Assembly (NCBI RefSeq): GCF_000010785.1
Contig: NC_013799.1
Location: forward strand, 434,001-498,000
Direction of reading: 5' to 3'
From: Hydrogenobacter thermophilus TK-6
GTDB lineage: Bacteria; Aquificota; Aquificia; Aquificales; Aquificaceae
DNA: 64,000 bases
Position 1 is the first letter of the stretch, and every line of letters begins with the position of its first letter. Both the position numbers and the translations under genes were made by a program. Below, one piece after another: positions 58,974-64,000 of this stretch. A model generated the notes under the pieces. That model searched no databases and was not told the origin of the DNA. It saw only the letters and a program-made list of their open reading frames with translations.

Positions 58974-59661
58974 GTCTATACTGGCTCTCCTTGTAGGTAC
59001 CGGAGCATCCTTTTACTTCGCCAGTTACATCTTTGAGGTCCTTAAAGAACCTATCAAAAGGTCTTATCCTAAGGTGCAACTGATAACGCTTTCCCCCACC
59101 GAACCTCTATTTATCCTTATTAAAATTTCCTTAGTGTTTGGTCTCATACTTGCATCTCCAGTAGTGCTTTACCAGATTTGGAGATTTGTGGAACCTGCCA
59201 TGTATCCTAACGAAAAGAAACTCATACTGCCAATAACATTCTTTTCCATAATACTTTTTCTTCTTGGTGGTAGCTTTGCATACTTTGCAGTACTTCCCAT
59301 AGCTCTCAAGTTTCTCATAGGCATAGGTTTTTCTCAACTTCAGGCAACACCTTTTCTTTCTGTAAATTTGTATGTTTCCTTCCTGCTTAAGATGATAGTC
59401 GGGTTTGGTTTAGCCTTTGAGATGCCTATCGTGCTTTACCTCCTGCAGAGGGCTGGAATAGTCACAGAAGAGCAGTTAAAAAGCTTCAGAAAGTACTTCA
59501 TAGTGATAGCCTTCACAGTGGGCGCTCTGATAGCTCCGGATGTCACCACCCAGGTACTTATGGCTATACCTCTTCTTCTGCTTTACGAGATATCCATACT
59601 GCTTGGAAAACTTACCAAAAAGAAGAGTAAGACAAAGGCGATAGAGGTAGCTCAAGAATGA
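58903..59661 (+). CDS. tatC: Tat translocase subunit TatC
   Basis: A 252-residue six-helix membrane protein, the receptor for twin-arginine signals. The N-terminal MPLTEHLRELRSRLI with the conserved Glu, the SPTEPLFILIKISLVFGLILASPVVLYQIWRFVEPAMYPNEKK loop region (in pieces) and FGLAFEMPIVLYLL are typical. The ATG at 58903 follows GAAGGAAG; an ATG at 58927 is an alternative. It lies in a different frame within the end of tatB. Confidence 0.94.
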   Translation: MEPQELPKMPLTEHLRELRSRLIKSILALLVGTGASFYFASYIFEVLKEPIKRSYPKVQLITLSPTEPLFILIKISLVFGLILASPVVLYQIWRFVEPAMYPNEKKLILPITFFSIILFLLGGSFAYFAVLPIALKFLIGIGFSQLQATPFLSVNLYVSFLLKMIVGFGLAFEMPIVLYLLQRAGIVTEEQLKSFRKYFIVIAFTVGALIAPDVTTQVLMAIPLLLLYEISILLGKLTKKKSKTKAIEVAQE

Positions 59662-60599
59662 AAGTGCTTATCACAGGCAGTACCGGTTTTGTGGGAAGAT
59701 ACATGGTAAAGGCTTTGCTGAATGAAGGCTTTGAAGTTGCATCAATAGTTAGAAACCTTGATAAGCTTCGTCGCCTATACGGTGAAAAAGTCAAAGGCTA
59801 CGAGGGAAACTTTGAAGACAAGGCTTCTATAAGAAAAGCTTTTGAAGACTTCAAACCTGATTATCTTATTCACCTCATAGGGATACTTTATGAGGAGAAA
59901 AGTAAAGGCATTACCTTCCATAAAGTCCACTACATTTATTCAAAAAACCTGTACCAAGTGGCTAAAGAGTTTGATATAAAGAAGGTCCTTCACATGAGCG
60001 CCTTAGGGACCCACAAAAACGCACCATCTTCTTATCACAAAACCAAGTACCAGACGGAGCAGGAGCTTATAAAGACAGGTCTTAACTACACTATATTCAG
60101 GCCTTCCATCATACTTGGACCAGAGCAAAGGCTCTTTTTTGACATGTGGAGTATAACTCGCTACCTGCGGGTAATAGCTCTCCCTTCGGGTGGTCATTAC
60201 CTTTTCCAGCCTGTGGATGTAAGGGATGTAGTGTGCTGTTTCCTAAAAGCCATAAAAAGTGAGGAAACTAACGGGAAAATCTACGAAGTATGTGGAGATA
60301 AAAAAGTAAGCTTTAAAAAGCTACTTGAGGATGTATTCTCATACTGGAACAGAAAGGTCCTTCTTTTGCCCATGCCAAAGGCTCTCATGTACCTGGGTGG
60401 ATTGCTGATAGAGAGGATAATGGAGCCTCCACCCTTTAGCTCTGACCAGATGCTTATGATGTGGAGAGATAACATCTGCGGGCTTGACCCAGAGGTAGAA
60501 AGTCAGGGGGTGCAAAAAGTCTGCCAAAAAGCACCCATACCATACCAAGAGAGCCTTCTATGGAGTCTGAAAGAGTTTAAGAATTTAATGATCACATAA
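59658..60599 (+). CDS. NDUFA9-like NAD(P)-binding protein
   Basis: A 313-residue atypical short-chain reductase: MKVLITGSTGFVGRYMVKALL (Rossmann loop), HLIGILYEEKSKGITFHKVHY, and LHMSALGTHKNAPSSYHKTKYQTEQ with a YHKTK active-site-like motif. It resembles the complex I subunit NDUFA9 family found in bacteria; function there is unknown. It overlaps tatC by 4 nt. Confidence 0.82.
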   Translation: MKVLITGSTGFVGRYMVKALLNEGFEVASIVRNLDKLRRLYGEKVKGYEGNFEDKASIRKAFEDFKPDYLIHLIGILYEEKSKGITFHKVHYIYSKNLYQVAKEFDIKKVLHMSALGTHKNAPSSYHKTKYQTEQELIKTGLNYTIFRPSIILGPEQRLFFDMWSITRYLRVIALPSGGHYLFQPVDVRDVVCCFLKAIKSEETNGKIYEVCGDKKVSFKKLLEDVFSYWNRKVLLLPMPKALMYLGGLLIERIMEPPPFSSDQMLMMWRDNICGLDPEVESQGVQKVCQKAPIPYQESLLWSLKEFKNLMIT

Positions 60600-60636
60600 T
60601 GGTATGGTAGTATAATTTAACTGCAAGGAGGGAAAC

Positions 60637-61272
60637 ATGATAGAAGTAAAGCCTGTGGAGCAGGATCTGGAAGCCTTAGTTTCAAGGGTTTTTTTGAAAG
60701 CCATTGAGCTTCTGGGTGGTTTTTCCAAGCTGGTGGAGTACAGGACTCTTACATGGCTCCCGTCTTTGGTAAGGGCTGCCTATGCAGTGGTGCTGAGAGA
60801 AGAGTACTTCAAAACGGAGCAGGAGATAGCCCAAATCGTCGGACTCACAGGGCAGACAGTCAGAAACATACTAAGAGCTGATCCCACCATAACTATGGAG
60901 AAGATAAGGAGGCTTGAAGAGCTGGTAGAAGAAGAGAAGAAGGAGATGAAAGTGCACACCGCAGGAGGACTTGCCAAATTGGCTTACAAACTCATAAAGG
61001 AAGGGCATGAGGAATCCAGATTGTTTGTAGAGTACTGTGAAAGGATAGCTTATGCTCTTGATATACCTTGGGCATACATGACACTTAGAAGGCTAAAAGG
61101 TGTGGACTTTCCCATAAAGTCTGCAGAGGAGGTAAAAGAGAGACTCTCAGGCGTTTACATAAAGGGAAGACCTGCCCAGGATGTTATCTCTGAGCTGGAG
61201 TATCCTATAAAAGACCCTGCTGAGCTTTTACACAAAATAAAGGAAAATCTTAAGATGCATGGTATTGAGTAA
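60637..61272 (+). CDS. HTH-containing regulatory protein
   Basis: A 211-residue protein. A helix-turn-helix lies near residues 50-75 (FKTEQEIAQIVGLTGQTVRNIL), followed by a charged helix (KIRRLEELVEEEKKEMKVHT) and a helical domain with a repeat of two segments. It resembles a small family of probable regulators in hyperthermophiles. Its target is unknown. AAGGAGGG precedes the ATG, and TATAAT lies about 20 nt upstream. Confidence 0.75.
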   Translation: MIEVKPVEQDLEALVSRVFLKAIELLGGFSKLVEYRTLTWLPSLVRAAYAVVLREEYFKTEQEIAQIVGLTGQTVRNILRADPTITMEKIRRLEELVEEEKKEMKVHTAGGLAKLAYKLIKEGHEESRLFVEYCERIAYALDIPWAYMTLRRLKGVDFPIKSAEEVKERLSGVYIKGRPAQDVISELEYPIKDPAELLHKIKENLKMHGIE

Positions 61273-61274
61273 AT

Positions 61275-64000
61275 TTGAGATATATAGGATACATCCTATT
61301 ATTTCTTCTGTTTCTCTACTTTTCCTTTGTAAAACCCTATATGCTCTTGAGGGGGATTCAGGTAGAGTTAAGGGGATTTTACATTGACGCAAAGGGAAAA
61401 AAGATAGGCGTTGAGAGTTTCCTCCTTTTTGTGCCGAGCTCAAAAGGGAGAACTTTGTTTATAGGTGCTAAATCCGTTAGTCTAGGTCCGGAGGGGATCT
61501 ATGCAGGTAGTGTTAGCGTGATTGAGGTGAGCAAAGAGGTGTCCAAAGAACCCTTTGATTACGACTTTACCCATCTTGTAAAGCTATCTGAAAAAGTAAA
61601 AGCTCGCGCCGGAAAGGTGTATGTGTCTATAAACACACTGCCATTAAAGGAAAGTATCACAGTTTTTGTGGGAGACACCAAACTTGAGAGAGGTAATATA
61701 ACTTCTCATGAGTGGTCCCGCGTCTTTTACATGAAGGGAAACTCAACACACCAGCTTTATGTACTTTTAAAAGAGGCTCACGCTAAAGGAGGGATATTTT
61801 ACGCTGATGATGTTATTGTCACAGCTACCTCATACACCTTTTACGGTCGTGGAGAATGGAGGGGCAAAGAGGGAAATTTTTATGCTAATGGTTTTATAAA
61901 AGGATACGAAAGCGAGAACTTTAAAGTGCCGGTTTTAAAAGTGCAGGGTAAAGGAAAATTGACCTACACATCCTTAAAAGTGGATTTTTCTGTAGAGACA
62001 GACCTCCTTGAAATAAAAGGAAGAAATATGGGCAGTCTAAGTGGGAGAGGGGAGTATACATATACTTTTGGGAAGGAGGAGAGAATAAGGGGAAGTTTCA
62101 CAGCAGGAGAAAGTTTCGTAAGCATAGACTACAGAATTCATCCAGATGACATACTTTATGCAAACTTTAAAAATGTCCCCTTAGATAACCATCTTCTGAG
62201 GATTGATACACCCTTTCGTCTGGCGCTTTGGGGGTCTCTGACCCTTTACCCTACCAGAAAGGAACTCTCTTTGAAGGGCTTTTCTGAAAATCTTTTCTTT
62301 CTTGAGCAAAGCTTCAGGGGAATAAATGTGGAGCTTTCCCTTGATTACTCAAAAAATGCAGGGAAGATTTATCTTTCTGTGAATGATCCTGCCAAGATAA
62401 TCCTATCGGGTTACTTCTCCAAAAAGGATTTTGAAGGGGATCTTTCTGTTTACATGCTTCCTTACACTTACGAAGGCTTTTCTGCTTATATAAACTATTT
62501 GGGAAGCGTAAGCTACAGAGAGGGGGTCTTTCACGCATACGGCAGCGGAAAGCTTATAAAACCCATTTACAGGGATGTATCACCCGGAGACATCACCTTT
62601 AACATAAACCTTGCAGATGATAATTACGGTATCGTTTTTTCTGGCATAGGTTTTGGTGGAGAAGGAAAGGGGTCCATCAAAGAGAGAGTTTTTGCAGGCA
62701 CAGTGCTTTTTAAAGGTTTTTCTATGAACTATACCAACCTTAAGGTGGATAATCTGGTGGGAGGATTTGCGCTAAAAATCTCACCTGCACAGACCCAGAT
62801 AACCGGCGGTGGAGAGGCTTTATTGACAAAAGATGAGGTAAGCGCTCTTGTAAGGGCGGGGGTGGACTTAACTAAAGGAGGAGACTGGCATGGCACTTTT
62901 TCAGCACATCTGCAAGACATAAGAAGAGGAGACTTGCATGTGAATCAAGTAGATATAAAAGGGCGAGTGAGGAAGAGTCTCATCAGTGCTGAATACTCCT
63001 CCAAGTATGCCAAAGGGAGAGTGGAGTATAGCCTTTCAGACAGCAGTTTTTCCTCATCAGGAGAGCTGAGTATTGAGGAGGGAGATTATTCTGCAAAAGC
63101 GCATTACACATTGCACGGAAGGAAGGAGGGCTTTTCTGCACAATTGTCGGGTCAAGGTTCTTACAAGGGCTACAACTTTCCCCTGAGGGCGAGCCTCACA
63201 AGAGAGTCGGGAAAGCTCAGAGGTTTTGTAAAGGGCTTTTCTACAAAGGTGGGGCTACTTAGCGTAAGTCTGGCAGATAGCTTTTTGGAAGGCACCGAAG
63301 ATAAGGGAATACTTAAGCTTGGAGACATTACCCTGAGCATAAATTCGGAAAGACTCCTTACTGTGCAAAGCTCCAGCGGGCAACTTAGTATAAAGGACAG
63401 GAGCTTTTTATTGCCACTTTCACTATCTGGAGGTTTGAGGGGGAAAGCGGAGGTCTCTTATGGGGAGAGTGGTTTGAGTATAAGCTCGCAGGGGGTTTTG
63501 GACCTAGAAAAGCTCTCAAACCTCATAAAGAGCAGAGTTTTTACCTACGCTAAGGGTGAAATCAGTTATACTCTCCAAAAGGAAGGAAAGTTTTTCAGGA
63601 TCAGGGTCTTTTCTGCGCAAGATATAGAGGTCAGGTCGCGCTTTTTAGCTGTGCCTCTCAAGGGTAGAGTTTATGCCCTTTACAATGGGAAAGTATGGGA
63701 AGGCTTTGCTAACCTCAAGGGTGATGATGCGGATTTAAAGGCTCAGGTGGTAGGTGATGATAAACTCCTCAGCGTAAAGCTGGCTACACAGCGTCTTCCT
63801 ATTCTCTTCAGGTCGGAGAGCGTAAGATTTAACGGTTTTGCAAAAGCTAACGGTGAAATTACTACAGATTACAGGAAAGTGCGTATAAAGGCGGATGTTG
63901 ACCTTAGCGGAAATCTCATCATCAAGAATATAGCGAGGAAAATTCAGGAAAAGCCCGAAGGATACAAGCTGATAGACTTGGACATAAAGCTCTCCACAGC
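61275..64000 (+). CDS. TamB/AsmA-like envelope protein, 3' end outside window
   Basis: A continuous frame of 908 codons from a TTG at 61275 to the end of the window. There is one membrane anchor (YIGYILLFLLFLYFSFV) followed by a very long, strand-rich region with alternating polar and aromatic residues and many short Gly turns, the pattern of TamB and AsmA-like lipid-transport bridges. The length and layout suggest a protein of more than 1000 residues. The TTG start is weak, but the previous in-frame codon block contains a stop at 61266-61268 and no better start lies before the anchor. Confidence 0.8.
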   Translation, partial: MRYIGYILLFLLFLYFSFVKPYMLLRGIQVELRGFYIDAKGKKIGVESFLLFVPSSKGRTLFIGAKSVSLGPEGIYAGSVSVIEVSKEVSKEPFDYDFTHLVKLSEKVKARAGKVYVSINTLPLKESITVFVGDTKLERGNITSHEWSRVFYMKGNSTHQLYVLLKEAHAKGGIFYADDVIVTATSYTFYGRGEWRGKEGNFYANGFIKGYESENFKVPVLKVQGKGKLTYTSLKVDFSVETDLLEIKGRNMGSLSGRGEYTYTFGKEERIRGSFTAGESFVSIDYRIHPDDILYANFKNVPLDNHLLRIDTPFRLALWGSLTLYPTRKELSLKGFSENLFFLEQSFRGINVELSLDYSKNAGKIYLSVNDPAKIILSGYFSKKDFEGDLSVYMLPYTYEGFSAYINYLGSVSYREGVFHAYGSGKLIKPIYRDVSPGDITFNINLADDNYGIVFSGIGFGGEGKGSIKERVFAGTVLFKGFSMNYTNLKVDNLVGGFALKISPAQTQITGGGEALLTKDEVSALVRAGVDLTKGGDWHGTFSAHLQDIRRGDLHVNQVDIKGRVRKSLISAEYSSKYAKGRVEYSLSDSSFSSSGELSIEEGDYSAKAHYTLHGRKEGFSAQLSGQGSYKGYNFPLRASLTRESGKLRGFVKGFSTKVGLLSVSLADSFLEGTEDKGILKLGDITLSINSERLLTVQSSSGQLSIKDRSFLLPLSLSGGLRGKAEVSYGESGLSISSQGVLDLEKLSNLIKSRVFTYAKGEISYTLQKEGKFFRIRVFSAQDIEVRSRFLAVPLKGRVYALYNGKVWEGFANLKGDDADLKAQVVGDDKLLSVKLATQRLPILFRSESVRFNGFAKANGEITTDYRKVRIKADVDLSGNLIIKNIARKIQEKPEGYKLIDLDIKLST

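Overview
The window looks like a stretch of chromosome from a thermophilic, hydrogen-oxidising member of the Aquificales (Hydrogenobacter/Thermocrinis-like). The reasons are the soluble group 2-type [NiFe]-hydrogenase operon, a second group 3b-type hydrogenase pair, a thioredoxin-like [2Fe-2S] ferredoxin of the Aquifex type, Lys/Glu-rich proteins, tightly packed short operons and single-copy housekeeping genes mixed without functional order. The genus is an inference from gene content; no rRNA or tRNA gene is present to confirm it. Gene density is near-total and no gap exceeds about 260 bases.

Layout. 1-7.9 kb: an unknown pair, a Tat-exported transglutaminase-like protein, purSQ, yraN, a heptose kinase, lysC and a small dehydrogenase. 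6.6-13.6 kb: a sulfate-assimilation unit. A sigma-54 activator is transcribed away from a very good -24/-12 promoter that drives a triple-fusion gene (sulfite reductase, MoaD-like sulfur carrier, APS reductase), a small protein, a TSUP permease, cobA (siroheme precursor) and sat. 13.6-27.2 kb: a hydrogen/nickel block. It holds a lipoamide-dehydrogenase-like flavoprotein with a V4R protein, the seven-gene hydrogenase operon on the minus strand (small, large, maturation protease, small unknown, TPR, NifU-Rieske, NHL), a divergent DUF1641 pair, and a nickel ECF uptake operon (nikKL, outer-membrane barrel, nikMQO). Four promoters in this block carry the same palindrome (YGAAYGNYYRYTCRW), in at least three cases within or overlapping the -35/-10 region, so they look like one repressor regulon. 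27.2-50 kb: housekeeping genes (def, phoU-kinase, fabD, lonH-like, mltG, ruvX, hisS, hemB, miaB, fabG, topA, hfq, ferredoxin, pcrA). 50-64 kb: a glycosyltransferase, the group 3b hydrogenase pair, engB, folC, csp, tatAABC, an NDUFA9-like protein, an HTH protein and the start of a long TamB/AsmA-like protein cut by the window end.

Two apparently identical tnpB-only IS605-type elements (about 1.16 kb) sit at 32.86-34.02 and 51.00-52.16 kb. The second abuts the start codon of the pcrA/uvrD helicase and supplies its Shine-Dalgarno sequence inside a hairpin.

A window-wide pattern is the placement of a -10 hexamer 6-9 nt upstream of the ATG with no Shine-Dalgarno sequence. It occurs at a dozen or so genes, including four divergent pairs, which suggests that leaderless or near-leaderless mRNAs are common in this organism.

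The strongest candidate for an undescribed system is the sulfite reductase-MoaD-APS reductase fusion under sigma-54 control. It is followed by the palindrome-defined hydrogenase/nickel/flavoprotein regulon.
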